Position numbers and translations under genes: made by a program. Positions 1 to 9,405 of a DNA stretch of 64,000 nt are shown in pieces. Numbering within the stretch: the stretch's first letter is position 1; each line of letters opens with the position of its first letter. This DNA comes from CAIQPV01 sp963719855 (GTDB lineage Bacteria; Pseudomonadota; Gammaproteobacteria; Burkholderiales; Gallionellaceae): NCBI GenBank assembly GCA_963719855.1, contig CAVRDK010000001.1:868001-932000 (forward strand), given 5' to 3'. The notes beneath the pieces were generated by a model. That model searched no databases and was not told the origin of the DNA. It saw only the letters and a list, made by a program, of their open reading frames with translations.

Positions 1-139
1 CAGCGCCGCCTCGAAACCTGGTGTTTTTTGGGATTTCCCGGCCATCTGTATACCCGTTTGCAAAGAGTCGCATTCTACCCAAAGGCTCAGTCCTAAACAA
101 TTTTTTGAGCAACCAACCCGCTAAGCAACCGTCTTTGGG
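1..139. other. Window edge, no gene supported
   Basis: This stretch lies downstream of glmM, which is on the minus strand. I see no convincing coding region. A short plus-strand reading frame that starts here runs antisense into glmM and has no family resemblance. Whatever gene follows glmM begins outside the window. Confidence 0.5.
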
Positions 140-1504
140 TTACTTACCCTGCGCCGCCTCGCGTACCGTCTGGGCGATGGCTTCCGCCCAATGCCGCACC
201 GCAGCGCCGTCTTCGCCTTCAACCATCACGCGCAATAGCGGTTCGGTGCCGGAAGGCCGCAGCAACACGCGACCCTTGCCGTCAAGAGCCGTTTCGGCGG
301 CGGACACGGCGGCACGAACATCGATGTGCGAGGTGTAATCCGTGCCTTTGTCCACGCGCACATTCACCAGCACCTGCGGGTACATGGTCAATCCGGCCAC
401 GGCTTGCGCCAGCGTTTGTTTGTTCGCGCGCAAGGCATGCAATACTTGCAGGGCGGAGATGATGCCGTCGCCCGTGGTGTGTCGATCCAGACAGATGATG
501 TGGCCGGAATTCTCTCCGCCCAGTTGCCAGCCGTTCTGCTGCAATAACTCCATCACGTAGCGGTCACCTACCCTGGCGCGCGCGAACGGCACGCCGAGGC
601 GCTGTATGGCGTGCTCGAAAGCGAGATTGGTCATCAGAGTACCAACCACGCCGCCCTTGAGCATTCCCTGTGCATGGCGATGTTTGGCGATGACGTATAT
701 CAACTGGTCGCCGTCGTACAAAGTCCCGTCCGCATCCACCATCACTAGCCGGTCACCGTCACCGTCCAGCGCGATGCCGAGGTCGGCATGATGCTCCTTG
801 ACCGCCTGCTGCAAATTAGCCGGGGCGGTCGCGCCGTAGCCGTCGTTGATATTCTTGCCGTCCGGCTGCGCACCGATGGCGACCACGTCCGCGCCGAGTT
901 CGTGGAACACATGGCGCGCGATGTGATAGGCCGCGCCGTGCGCGCAATCCACCACCAGCTTCAAGCCGCGCAGATCGAGGTCATAAGGGAAACTGCTCTT
1001 GCAGAATTCGATATAGCGCCCCGCCGCGTCGTCGATACGCTTGGCCTTGCCCAGACTGGCCGAGGGCATGGTAACGATGGGATGCTCCAGCCCGGCTTCG
1101 ATGGCGAGTTCGGTCTCGTCCGGCAGCTTGCTGCCCTTGCTGGAAAAAAACTTGATGCCATTGTCCTCGAACGGATTATGCGAGGCGGAAATGACGATGC
1201 CCGCCTGCAAACGCAATGCGCGGGTGAGGTAGGCCACCGCCGGGGTCGGCACCGGCCCGGCCAGATACACGTCCACCCCGGCGGCAATCAGCCCGGCCTG
1301 CAACGCCGATTCCAGCATGTAGCCGGAGATACGGGTGTCCTTGCCGATCAGCACGCCCGGGCGTTCGCCCTGCGCCAAATGCCAGTCGGCGGAAGCCAGC
1401 ACCTTACCGGCTGAATAGCCGAGATGCATCACGAATTCCGGCGTGATGGGATACTCCCCCACCTTGCCGCGCACACCATCCGTACCAAAATATTTTCTGC
1501 TCAC
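140..1504 (-). CDS. glmM: Phosphoglucosamine mutase
   Basis: Converts glucosamine-6-phosphate to glucosamine-1-phosphate, a cytosolic step towards UDP-GlcNAc for peptidoglycan and LPS. The 454-residue length is typical. Seen: N-terminal KYFGTDGVRG, active-site serine loop ISASHNPFEDNG near residue 100, metal loop ALDGDGDR, sugar-binding GENSGH and C-terminal phosphate-binding RPSGTEPLLR. I choose the GTG at 1504-1502 because it is preceded by GGAG and overlaps the folP stop by 4 bp (GTGA), which implies translational coupling. A longer reading frame starts at 1531 but lies inside folP. The folP-glmM order is the common proteobacterial one, with ftsH upstream. Confidence 0.96.
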   Translation of the reverse strand: MSRKYFGTDGVRGKVGEYPITPEFVMHLGYSAGKVLASADWHLAQGERPGVLIGKDTRISGYMLESALQAGLIAAGVDVYLAGPVPTPAVAYLTRALRLQAGIVISASHNPFEDNGIKFFSSKGSKLPDETELAIEAGLEHPIVTMPSASLGKAKRIDDAAGRYIEFCKSSFPYDLDLRGLKLVVDCAHGAAYHIARHVFHELGADVVAIGAQPDGKNINDGYGATAPANLQQAVKEHHADLGIALDGDGDRLVMVDADGTLYDGDQLIYVIAKHRHAQGMLKGGVVGTLMTNLAFEHAIQRLGVPFARARVGDRYVMELLQQNGWQLGGENSGHIICLDRHTTGDGIISALQVLHALRANKQTLAQAVAGLTMYPQVLVNVRVDKGTDYTSHIDVRAAVSAAETALDGKGRVLLRPSGTEPLLRVMVEGEDGAAVRHWAEAIAQTVREAAQGK

Positions 1505-2328
1505 TCTGTTACTCCATTCAGTGCATTCCAAACCTTCAACGCATCCACTGTGGCGCCTACATCATGCACGCGCACAATTTGCGCGCCGCGCTGCACCGCC
1601 AGCAACGCCGCAGCTACGCTGGCATAGTCCCGATGTTCCACATCCTGTCCGGTAATCATTCCCAGCATGGATTTGCGCGACAGTCCCGCCAGCACTGGCA
1701 CACCCAGTTCTTTGAGCGCACCCAGACCGCGCAACAAAGCGAGATTATGCACCAGCGTCTTGCCAAATCCAAAGCCCGGATCAACCACGATGCACTCACG
1801 GGCAATGCCTGCGGCTTCGATAGCAGCAATACGCGCGCGCAAAAATTGCAGCACCTCCGCCACTACATCCTGATACTGCGGCTGCGCCTGCATGGTCTGC
1901 GGGTTGCCCTGCTTGTGCATCAGACACACCGCTGCATCGCTCGTGTCCACTGCGGCCAAGGCTTCCGGTTGTTGCAGCGCATTGATGTCGTTGACCATGC
2001 TCGCCCCCGCCGCCAGCGCCGCACGCATCACTTCGGGTTTGCAACTATCCACGGAAAGGGGAACAGGCGCACCGCGCAAACCTTCAATCACCGGCATCAC
2101 GCGATCCAGTTCTTCCTGCACGCTGACAGCCAGCGCGCCGGGACGCGTGGATTCCCCACCGATATCGAGAATGTCCGCGCCTTGTTGTATCAATTGGTGA
2201 GCATGGGCCAGCGCAGCATCTCGCCGCAAATGCTTCCCTCCATCCGAGAAGGAATCGGGGGTGACGTTGACAATGCCCATGACTAATGGGCGGGACAGGT
2301 CGAAGTGGAATTTGCCGCAATGAAGCAT
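1501..2328 (-). CDS. folP: Dihydropteroate synthase
   Basis: Condenses p-aminobenzoate with dihydropterin pyrophosphate in folate synthesis; it is the sulfonamide target. The 275 residues form a TIM barrel. Seen: the two family signatures near the N-terminus, MGIVNVTPDSFSDGG and DIGGESTRPGA, then DPGFGFGKT and the sulfonamide-region LAGLSRKS. It lies between ftsH (upstream) and glmM (4-bp overlap), so probably one transcript. A run of 7-bp tandem repeats sits directly before its ATG, so the usual Shine-Dalgarno region is partly made of repeat sequence. Confidence 0.96.
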   Translation of the reverse strand: MLHCGKFHFDLSRPLVMGIVNVTPDSFSDGGKHLRRDAALAHAHQLIQQGADILDIGGESTRPGALAVSVQEELDRVMPVIEGLRGAPVPLSVDSCKPEVMRAALAAGASMVNDINALQQPEALAAVDTSDAAVCLMHKQGNPQTMQAQPQYQDVVAEVLQFLRARIAAIEAAGIARECIVVDPGFGFGKTLVHNLALLRGLGALKELGVPVLAGLSRKSMLGMITGQDVEHRDYASVAAALLAVQRGAQIVRVHDVGATVDALKVWNALNGVTE

Positions 2329-2375
2329 GTGAAGGGTGAAGGGTGAAGGGTGAAGGGTGAAGGGTGAAGAGTGAA
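2329..2375. repeat. Heptanucleotide tandem repeat (GTGAAGG)
   Basis: Seven consecutive 7-bp units, five exact GTGAAGG followed by GTGAAGA and GTGAAAA, begin at the base after the folP start codon. On the transcribed minus strand this is a CCTTCAC ladder in the folP leader between ftsH and folP. Copy number may vary by slippage, but an effect on folP translation is inference. Confidence 0.85.
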
Positions 2376-2433
2376 AACCTGGGCGCGCAAAGCGTGCACC
2401 CTTATCCCTTCCCCCTTAAACCCTTCTCTGCCT

Positions 2434-4341
2434 CTAAGTTCCCTGCGCAGGTTGCGTAGGTGTAACAGCCGGAGCCGGAGGAGGAGCCACATCCTGCGGT
2501 GGCTGGGTGCTCTGGCTCGGTTGAGCAGGCTTGGGCGCGCGTGGCGGTTTGCCGGCCATGATGTCGTCGAGTTGCTCGGCATCCAGCGTCTCCCATTCCA
2601 GCAGGGCGTGCGCCATCGCTTCGATCTTGTCGCTGTTCTCTTCAATCAGCTTGCGCGCCAAGGCGTACTGCTGATCGATGATGCGGCGGATTTCCTCATC
2701 CACCTTTTGCATGGTCGATTCCGAAACATTCTTGTGCGTGGTCACGGAGCGCCCGAGGAACACTTCGCCCTCGTTCTCGCCATAGACCATGGTTCCCAAG
2801 GCTTCAGACATGCCCCATTGCGTCACCATGCGCCGCGCCATGTCAGTGGCGCGCTCGAAATCGTTGGAAGCGCCGGTAGTCATCTGGTGCATGAAAATCT
2901 CTTCCGCGATGCGTCCGCCGAACAGCACGGCAATCGTGTCCAGAATGCGGTTCTTGTCCATGCTGTAGCGGTCTTCCTTCGGCAACTGCATGGTCAACCC
3001 CAACGCGCGTCCGCGCGGAATGATGGTAACCTTGTGCACCGGATCGGTCTTGGGCAACAGCTTGGCCACCACCGCGTGACCGGACTCGTGATAGGCGGTG
3101 TTGCGGCGCTCTTCCTCCGGCATGATCATGGTGCGGCGTTCCGTACCCATCATGATCTTGTCCTTGGCCGCTTCAAAATCATCCATCTCGACGAAGCGTT
3201 TGCCGCGCCGTGCGGCAAACAGCGCCGCCTCGTTCACCAGATTAGCCAGATCGGCGCCGGACATGCCGGGCGTGCCGCGCGCCAGAATATCTGCCTTCAC
3301 ATCAGGGGCAATCGGCACCTTGCGCATGTGCACCATCAGGATCTGTTCGCGGCCACGAATGTCCGGTAACGGCACCACCACCTGACGGTCGAAACGCCCC
3401 GGGCGCAGCAGCGCCGGATCAAGCACATCGGGACGGTTAGTCGCGGCAATCACGATCACGCCGCTGGCGCCTTCGAAGCCATCCATTTCCACCAGCAAAG
3501 CGTTCAACGTCTGCTCGCGCTCGTCGTTGCCGCCGCCCATGCCCGCGCCGCGTTGGCGACCGACTGCATCAATTTCGTCGATGAACACGATACAGGGCGC
3601 CTGCTTTTTGGCCTGCTCGAACATGTCACGCACCCGAGCCGCGCCCACGCCGACAAACATTTCCACAAAATCGGAACCGGAGATCGAAAAGAACGGCACC
3701 TTGGCCTCACCGGCAATCGCTTTTGCCAGCAAAGTCTTACCGGTACCGGGGCTACCTACCAGCAGCACGCCGCGCGGAATGCGCCCGCCCAGATTCTGAA
3801 ACTTGGTGGGATCACGCAGAAAATCCACCAGTTCGGATACTTCCTCCTTGGCCTCGTCACAACCAGCCACATCGGCAAACGTGTAGCGCTCCTTGCCTTC
3901 ATCCAGCATACGCGCACGCGACTTGCCGAACGAAAACGCACCGCCCTTGCCGCCGCCCTGCATCTGGCGCATGAAGAAAACCCACACCCCGATCAACAGT
4001 AACATGGGGAACCATGACACCAGAATGTTCATCAGCATCGAAGGTTCTTCTTCCGGCTTGGCTTCGATCTTGACACCGTTCTTGATCAGGTCGGAAACCA
4101 GCCACAAATCCTGCGGCGCATAGCTGCTGATGTGTTTGCCATCATTGGTGAGAGCCTTCAGCGTGCGTCCTTCAATGGTCACCTTGGAAATATGCCCCTG
4201 CCTGACCTCGTCCAGAAACTGCGAATAGTCCATCTGCGCCTGTGTGCCCGAAGGCTGGTGCGTGTTGAACTGGTTGAATACAGTCATCAGCACCAAAGCT
4301 ACAACCAGCCAAATGCCGATACTCTTAAATAAGTTGTTCAA
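2434..4341 (-). CDS. ftsH: ATP-dependent zinc metalloprotease FtsH
   Basis: Membrane-anchored AAA+ protease that degrades misfolded membrane proteins and regulators such as LpxC and sigma-32. The 635 residues match the family. Seen: TM1 at about 8-24, a periplasmic domain, TM2 at about 103-123, Walker A GSPGTGKT, Walker B IVFIDEIDAVG, the SRH region RPDVLDPALLRPGRFDRQV, and the zinc motif HESGH in the peptidase domain. The C-terminal tail is Pro/Gln/Ala-rich and variable. rlmE lies 65 bp upstream on the same strand, the usual rlmE-ftsH-folP-glmM order. Confidence 0.97.
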   Translation of the reverse strand: MNNLFKSIGIWLVVALVLMTVFNQFNTHQPSGTQAQMDYSQFLDEVRQGHISKVTIEGRTLKALTNDGKHISSYAPQDLWLVSDLIKNGVKIEAKPEEEPSMLMNILVSWFPMLLLIGVWVFFMRQMQGGGKGGAFSFGKSRARMLDEGKERYTFADVAGCDEAKEEVSELVDFLRDPTKFQNLGGRIPRGVLLVGSPGTGKTLLAKAIAGEAKVPFFSISGSDFVEMFVGVGAARVRDMFEQAKKQAPCIVFIDEIDAVGRQRGAGMGGGNDEREQTLNALLVEMDGFEGASGVIVIAATNRPDVLDPALLRPGRFDRQVVVPLPDIRGREQILMVHMRKVPIAPDVKADILARGTPGMSGADLANLVNEAALFAARRGKRFVEMDDFEAAKDKIMMGTERRTMIMPEEERRNTAYHESGHAVVAKLLPKTDPVHKVTIIPRGRALGLTMQLPKEDRYSMDKNRILDTIAVLFGGRIAEEIFMHQMTTGASNDFERATDMARRMVTQWGMSEALGTMVYGENEGEVFLGRSVTTHKNVSESTMQKVDEEIRRIIDQQYALARKLIEENSDKIEAMAHALLEWETLDAEQLDDIMAGKPPRAPKPAQPSQSTQPPQDVAPPPAPAVTPTQPAQGT

Positions 4342-4406
4342 ATTTACTCCCTGCTGGCCTATGCCAAACCGCTAAATGAATTCGTATTAGACTACTTCCT
4401 GCCTGA

Positions 4407-5030
4407 TTACTCAAGGGCACCCTCAAGTTTTCCCAATCCCAAAAGGTACTGCTCACTGCTGCGATCACGCGAGGCCTTGGGCTTGCGTGTCACCACGCGG
4501 CTGAAATGGCTGCGCACCAGCTTGATATAGTCCTCAAAACCAACTCCTTGGAAAAGTTTGACCAGAAAAGCGCCGCCCGGTTGCAAATGGTTCAAAGAAA
4601 AATCCAGCGCCAGTTCCGCCAAATACATTGCGCGTGCCTGATCGGCGCTGTCGATACCACTCATATTGGGCGCCATGTCGGAAATTACAAGTCCGATACG
4701 CTTGCCGCCCAACCGCTCTTCCAGTTGCGCCAGCACGCTATCCTCACGAAAATCGCCTTGAATAAACTCCACGCCCGCTATCGGATGCAACGGCAACAGA
4801 TCGAGCGCAATCACCTTGGCGCCTTTGGCAACGGCCACCTGCGACCAGCCGCCGGGGGTCGCACCAAGGTCAACCACCACCATGCCGGACTTGAGCAGAT
4901 GGTCGCGCTCATCTATCTCAAGCAGCTTGTACGCCGCGCGCGAGCGGTAACCGTCCTTCTGCGCACGCTGCACATAAGGATCGTTAACATGCTCATTCAT
5001 CCACTGTTTGCTGGTTTTAGTTCTCTTCAT
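4407..5030 (-). CDS. rlmE: 23S rRNA (uridine-2552-2'-O)-methyltransferase
   Basis: RlmE (FtsJ/RrmJ) 2'-O-methylates U2552 in the A loop of 23S rRNA, a late step of 50S assembly. At 207 residues it has the normal size. Seen: SAM motif I VVDLGATPGGWSQVA, the catalytic Asp in ISDMAPNMSG and catalytic Lys in FLVKLFQG. The N-terminal WMNEHVNDPYVQRA region is typical. It is divergent from yhbY across a 71-bp gap and is followed by ftsH. Confidence 0.95.
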   Translation of the reverse strand: MKRTKTSKQWMNEHVNDPYVQRAQKDGYRSRAAYKLLEIDERDHLLKSGMVVVDLGATPGGWSQVAVAKGAKVIALDLLPLHPIAGVEFIQGDFREDSVLAQLEERLGGKRIGLVISDMAPNMSGIDSADQARAMYLAELALDFSLNHLQPGGAFLVKLFQGVGFEDYIKLVRSHFSRVVTRKPKASRDRSSEQYLLGLGKLEGALE

Positions 5031-5101
5031 AAATAAAACCTTACAACCAAGAAAAACTGTTTCTGGGTTAAAATCCGCGCCTCATAATGAAAGGCTACAC
5101 C

Positions 5102-5446
5102 ATGCTAACGCTCACCGTATTACAGCGCAAAAACCTCAAAGCGCGCGCCCATCCGCTTAAACCCACCGTCATGATCGGCAACGCCGGTCTGACCATCACC
5201 GTGATGGAAGAGATCGCCCGCGCCCTGAAAAGTCACGAACTGATCAAAATCCGCGTCATGAATGATGACCGGGAAGCGCGAGCAGCCATGCTGGAAGAAA
5301 TTTGCATCCAATTGAATGCCGGTGCGGTGCAGCACATCGGCAAAATTCTGGTGGTGTATCAACCGCAAGAAGAACTTCCCGAGATCAAACAGGTAAAACG
5401 AAGAGGCAAGCCGCTTACCAAGAAACAGTTGGGCAGCAAGAACTAG
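5102..5446 (+). CDS. yhbY: YhbY-type CRM-domain RNA-binding protein
   Basis: A small CRM (CRS1-YhbY) domain protein associated with pre-50S particles. The start at 5102 (114 residues) is preferred over an in-frame ATG at 5087, because AAAGG lies about 9 nt before it and homologues begin near LTLTVLQRKNL. The family GxxG loop is seen as MIGNAGLT, with the HELIKIRV core and a basic Lys-rich tail. Divergent from rlmE, which is the usual neighbour. Beyond ribosome association its role is not firmly established. Confidence 0.9.
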   Translation: MLTLTVLQRKNLKARAHPLKPTVMIGNAGLTITVMEEIARALKSHELIKIRVMNDDREARAAMLEEICIQLNAGAVQHIGKILVVYQPQEELPEIKQVKRRGKPLTKKQLGSKN

Positions 5447-5466
5447 CAGAAAATCTCTCCAAAAAT

Positions 5467-5580
5467 TCAAAATTTCCAAGCCAGACTAGGCGTGCGCAAA
5501 AAATCGCAGCGCCGCATATGAGTTATATGCAAGCAAGATTTTTTAAGCACAACAACGTATGGCGACGAAATTTTAGATTT
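5467..5580 (+). repeat. Dispersed palindrome-containing repeat, copy 1
   Basis: About 110 bp between the convergent ends of yhbY and greA. It resembles the reverse complement of 10543-10682. Shared landmarks in order are: CCAAG near the start, an A-rich block after GCGC or GAGC, a central imperfect palindrome around CATATG and ATATG, a T-rich block, and a final GCGACGAAA segment. The A-block and T-block can pair, giving a long imperfect hairpin. I do not recognise the family. Confidence 0.6.
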
Positions 5581-6057
5581 TTAAATATACTGCACATCCA
5601 CCACTTCATACTCGCGCACCCCGCCCGGTGCCTGCACCTCGGCGACATCCCCGCTGAACTTGCCGATCAGTGCACGGGCAATCGGTGAACTGATGGAAAC
5701 CTTGCGCATCTTGATATCCGCTTCGTCGTCACCAACGATTTGATACGTCACTACGTCGCCGTTCTTTACATCTTCCAGCACCACGGTCGCACCGAACACA
5801 CAACGACCATCTGCACTGATGGTTTTCGGATCGATGACTTGCGCCCTGCCCAGCTTGCTTTCCAGCTCCACGATGCGTCCCTCGACGAAACCCTGGCGTT
5901 CCTTGGCCGCATCGTATTCCGCGTTCTCGGACAGGTCGCCCTGCGCACGCGCCTCGGCAATGGCATTAATCACTGATGGGCGCTCCACCGTTTTCAGTTG
6001 CTGTAATTCGTTGCGCAATAACTCGGCACCGATTACGGTCAATGGAACTTTGCTCAT
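5581..6057 (-). CDS. greA: Transcription elongation factor GreA
   Basis: Stimulates RNA-cleavage rescue of backtracked RNA polymerase. The 158 residues match the family. Seen: an N-terminal coiled coil with the acidic-tip region ARAQGDLSENAEYDAAKERQ at about 34-53, then the FKBP-like C-terminal domain with the signature SISSPIARALIGK. It is 26 bp downstream of carB, completing the common carA-carB-greA arrangement. Confidence 0.96.
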   Translation of the reverse strand: MSKVPLTVIGAELLRNELQQLKTVERPSVINAIAEARAQGDLSENAEYDAAKERQGFVEGRIVELESKLGRAQVIDPKTISADGRCVFGATVVLEDVKNGDVVTYQIVGDDEADIKMRKVSISSPIARALIGKFSGDVAEVQAPGGVREYEVVDVQYI

Positions 6058-6083
6058 GTTGCTCCCCTATACCTTGATTTATT

Positions 6084-9000
6084 TTAGCTAACTAAGCGCC
6101 GATGTTGCGCCTGTACATCATAAACCTGCAATTCCGCCATGTGCTGCATACCCAGACAAGCGGCACGCGCGCCAGCCAGCGTGGTGTAGTATGTTACCCG
6201 CCCCTGTAGCGCGGCATGACGAATCGAATAAGAATCGCGCATCACCGACGGTTTACTGTCCACGGTATTGATGATCAGACTGACTTCGCCGTTCTTGATC
6301 ATATCCACGATATGCGGACGGCCTTCGGCCACTTTGTTCACCACCGTCACCGCAACACCCGCTTCCGCACAAACAGCAGCCGTGCCGCGCGTCGCCAGTA
6401 CAGTAAAGCCCAATTGACGCAGGCTACGCACCACTTCCACCGCACCCGGTTTGTCGGCTTCGCGCACGCTGATGAACACCTTGCCGGAGGACGGCAACTT
6501 CACACCCGCCGCCAATTGCGATTTGACGAATGCCTCGGCAAAATTCTCGCCCACCCCCATCACTTCGCCGGTTGATTTCATTTCCGGGCCCAGGATGGTA
6601 TCCACGCCGGGGAACTTGATGAAAGGAAACACTGCTTCTTTCACCGAATAATACGGCGGAATCACTTCCCCGCTCACTCCCTGCTGCGCCAGCGTTTGTC
6701 CAGCCATACAACGCGCTGCAATTTTTGCCAGCGGCACGCCTGTTGCCTTTGACACGAAAGGCACGGTGCGAGAGGCGCGCGGATTCACTTCCAGCACATA
6801 CACCGTCTCGCCCTGAATGGCGAACTGCACATTCATCAGTCCGACCACATTCAGCGCCTTGGCCATCGCCTTGGTCTGGCGGCGCAACTCGTCCTGCATG
6901 GAAGCGGACAAACTGTACGGCGGCAAGGAGCAGGCCGAGTCACCGGAATGTACGCCAGCTTCCTCGATGTGTTCCATGATGCCGCCGATCAATACTTCCT
7001 TGCCATCCGAAATCGCATCCACATCCACTTCAATCGCATCGTTCAGGAAACGATCCAGCAGGATGGGCATGCGTTCCGGGTAAATTTTCGCGTCTGCCAC
7101 CGCATCGCGCATGTAGCGTTCGAGGTCGGGTTGCCCATGCACAATTTCCATCGCGCGTCCGCCCAGCACGTTGGAAGGACGCATCACCAGCGGATAACCC
7201 AGCTCCTGCGCCGCCTGTATGGCCTGCTCGGGCGTGCTGACCGTGCGGTTGGGCGGCTGCTTCAAGCCCAGTTGCTGCAACATCTGCTGGAAGCGCGCGC
7301 GGTCTTCCGCACAATCGATCATGTCCGGCGTGGTGCCGATGATGTTCACCCCGGCCTTTTCCAGGCCATGCGCGAGTTTCAATGGTGTCTGCCCGCCAAA
7401 CTGCACGATTACGCCGAAGGGTTGCTCCACCGCCACCACTTCCAGCACATCCTCCAGCGTCAGCGGCTCAAAATACAGGCGGTCGGAAGTGTCGTAATCG
7501 GTGGATACGGTCTCCGGATTGCAGTTGACCATGATGGTCTCGTAGCCGTCTTCGCGCATCGCCAGCGCGGCATGCACGCAGCAATAATCGAACTCGATAC
7601 CTTGGCCGATGCGGTTCGGCCCACCACCCAGCACCATGATCTTTTTATTGCCGGTGGGTGCGGCTTCGCATTCCTCCTCATAGGTGGAATACATATAGGC
7701 GGTGTTGGTGGCAAACTCGGCAGCGCAAGTATCTACGCGCTTGAACACCGGGCGGATACCCAGCGCATGGCGGCGCGCACGCACGGCGGCGGCATCGCTG
7801 CCCAGCAGTTTCGCCAGACGCGCATCGGCGAAGCCGCGCCGTTTCAACTGGCGCAACTCGTCTGCACTCAAACTATCCAGCGCACGGCCATCAAGTGCCT
7901 GCTCGCGTTTCACAATATCTTCGATCTGCACCAGGAACCACGGATCAATCTTGCTGTGGTTGAACATCTCTTCCACACTCATACCAAGGCGGAAAGCATC
8001 GCCGACCGCCCAGATACGATCCGGCCCAGGCGCGCCCAATTCGGCGGCAATCGTATCGAGGTCGGTGTATTTTTCATCCAGCCCGTGTACGCCCACTTCC
8101 AGTCCGCGCAAGGCTTTCTGGAACGACTCCTGGAAGGTACGTCCGATCGCCATCACTTCGCCCACCGATTTCATCTGCGTGGTCAGGCGGTCATTGGCTT
8201 GTGGAAATTTCTCGAAGGCAAAACGCGGAATTTTGGTCACTACATAATCAATGGTCGGCTCGAACGAAGCAGGGGTCGCGCCGCCGGTGATTTCGTTCTT
8301 CAACTCGTCCAGCGTGTAACCCACCGCCAGCTTCGCCGCCACTTTCGCAATCGGGAAGCCGGTCGCCTTGGAGGCCAGCGCGGAAGAACGCGACACGCGC
8401 GGGTTCATCTCGATCACCACCATGCGCCCGTCTTCCGGGTTGATGGCGAACTGCACGTTGGAGCCGCCGGTATCCACACCGATCTCGCGCAGCACCGCGA
8501 TGCTCGCGTCGCGCATGATCTGGTATTCCTTGTCGGTCAGCGTCTGCGCGGGAGCCACGGTGATCGAGTCGCCGGTATGCACGCCCATCGGATCGAGGTT
8601 CTCGATCGAGCAGATGATGATGCAATTGTCGGCGTGGTCGCGCACCACTTCCATCTCGAACTCTTTCCAGCCGAGCAGGGATTCTTCGATCAACAATTCC
8701 TTGGTCGGACTGGCCTCCAGCCCTCGCTCGCAAATCTCCATGAATTCTTCGCGGTTGTATGCTATCCCGCCGCCGGAGCCGCCCATGGTGAAGGACGGGC
8801 GAATGACGGTCGGGAAACCCATCACCTGCTGCACCTGTAACGCCTCTTCCATACTGTGCGCGATGGCCGAGCGCGCCGAAGCCAGGCCGATGCGCGTCAT
8901 CGCATGCTTGAATTTCTCGCGGTCTTCCGCCATGTCGATGGCCTCGCGCGACGCGCCTATCATCTCCACGCCGTATTGTTCCAGCACGCCGTGCTTGGCC

Positions 9001-9305
9001 AGATCCAGCGCACAGTTCAACGCAGTCTGCCCGCCCATGGTCGGCAGGATTGCGTCCGGGCGTTCCTTGGCGATGATCTTCTCCACCATCCGCCAGGTGA
9101 TCGGCTCGATGTAAGTCGCATCCGCCATGTTCGGATCGGTCATGATGGTGGCCGGATTCGAGTTCACCAGAATGACACGATAGCCTTCCTCGCGCAGCGC
9201 CTTGCAGGCTTGCGCGCCAGAATAGTCGAACTCGCACGCCTGCCCGATGATGATGGGGCCGGCGCCGATGATCAGGATGCTTTTTAGGTCGGTACGTTTT
9301 GGCAT
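6084..9305 (-). CDS. carB: Carbamoyl-phosphate synthase large subunit
   Basis: Makes carbamoyl phosphate for arginine and pyrimidine synthesis from bicarbonate, two ATP and ammonia channelled from CarA. The 1,073 residues show the duplicated ATP-grasp architecture. The first half carries SFTMGGSGGGIAYN and EMNPRVSRSSALASKATG. The second half carries RPSNVLGGRAMEIV and EVNPRASRTVPFVSKATG. The C-terminal MGS-like allosteric domain follows (about 930-1073). The oligomerisation region lies between the halves. carA is upstream across an 87-bp gap that can form a large hairpin. Confidence 0.97.
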   Translation of the reverse strand: MPKRTDLKSILIIGAGPIIIGQACEFDYSGAQACKALREEGYRVILVNSNPATIMTDPNMADATYIEPITWRMVEKIIAKERPDAILPTMGGQTALNCALDLAKHGVLEQYGVEMIGASREAIDMAEDREKFKHAMTRIGLASARSAIAHSMEEALQVQQVMGFPTVIRPSFTMGGSGGGIAYNREEFMEICERGLEASPTKELLIEESLLGWKEFEMEVVRDHADNCIIICSIENLDPMGVHTGDSITVAPAQTLTDKEYQIMRDASIAVLREIGVDTGGSNVQFAINPEDGRMVVIEMNPRVSRSSALASKATGFPIAKVAAKLAVGYTLDELKNEITGGATPASFEPTIDYVVTKIPRFAFEKFPQANDRLTTQMKSVGEVMAIGRTFQESFQKALRGLEVGVHGLDEKYTDLDTIAAELGAPGPDRIWAVGDAFRLGMSVEEMFNHSKIDPWFLVQIEDIVKREQALDGRALDSLSADELRQLKRRGFADARLAKLLGSDAAAVRARRHALGIRPVFKRVDTCAAEFATNTAYMYSTYEEECEAAPTGNKKIMVLGGGPNRIGQGIEFDYCCVHAALAMREDGYETIMVNCNPETVSTDYDTSDRLYFEPLTLEDVLEVVAVEQPFGVIVQFGGQTPLKLAHGLEKAGVNIIGTTPDMIDCAEDRARFQQMLQQLGLKQPPNRTVSTPEQAIQAAQELGYPLVMRPSNVLGGRAMEIVHGQPDLERYMRDAVADAKIYPERMPILLDRFLNDAIEVDVDAISDGKEVLIGGIMEHIEEAGVHSGDSACSLPPYSLSASMQDELRRQTKAMAKALNVVGLMNVQFAIQGETVYVLEVNPRASRTVPFVSKATGVPLAKIAARCMAGQTLAQQGVSGEVIPPYYSVKEAVFPFIKFPGVDTILGPEMKSTGEVMGVGENFAEAFVKSQLAAGVKLPSSGKVFISVREADKPGAVEVVRSLRQLGFTVLATRGTAAVCAEAGVAVTVVNKVAEGRPHIVDMIKNGEVSLIINTVDSKPSVMRDSYSIRHAALQGRVTYYTTLAGARAACLGMQHMAELQVYDVQAQHRRLVS

Positions 9306-9324
9306 AGGATTTAGCTTGTAGCCC

Positions 9325-9405
9325 GTAGCGGGTAGCTTGTAGCAGTTTTGTCACGCCTTGTCGGCGCGGGCTTGGCTACAAGCTACCGGCTACTAGCTAC
9401 CCGCT
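9325..9405 (-). promoter_or_regulatory. Inverted repeat in the carA-carB gap
   Basis: The segments 9325-9343 and 9375-9393 are inverted repeats matching at 18 of 19 positions, with a 31-nt loop. A second overlapping arm, AGCTACCCGCT at 9395-9405, can pair with 9326-9336 instead, giving two mutually exclusive structures. The right arm includes the carA stop codon. On the carAB mRNA this could affect transcript stability or read-through into carB; that role is inference. Confidence 0.55.

Noticed and set aside
788..1414. 208-codon plus-strand frame
   Set aside because: Antisense shadow of glmM.
2371..3369. 332-codon plus-strand frame
   Set aside because: Antisense to ftsH; no recognised domain and no ribosome site.
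6948..8840. 630-codon open frame on the plus strand
   Set aside because: Lies wholly antisense to carB, shows His/Arg-rich composition typical of antisense high-GC frames and has no motif.
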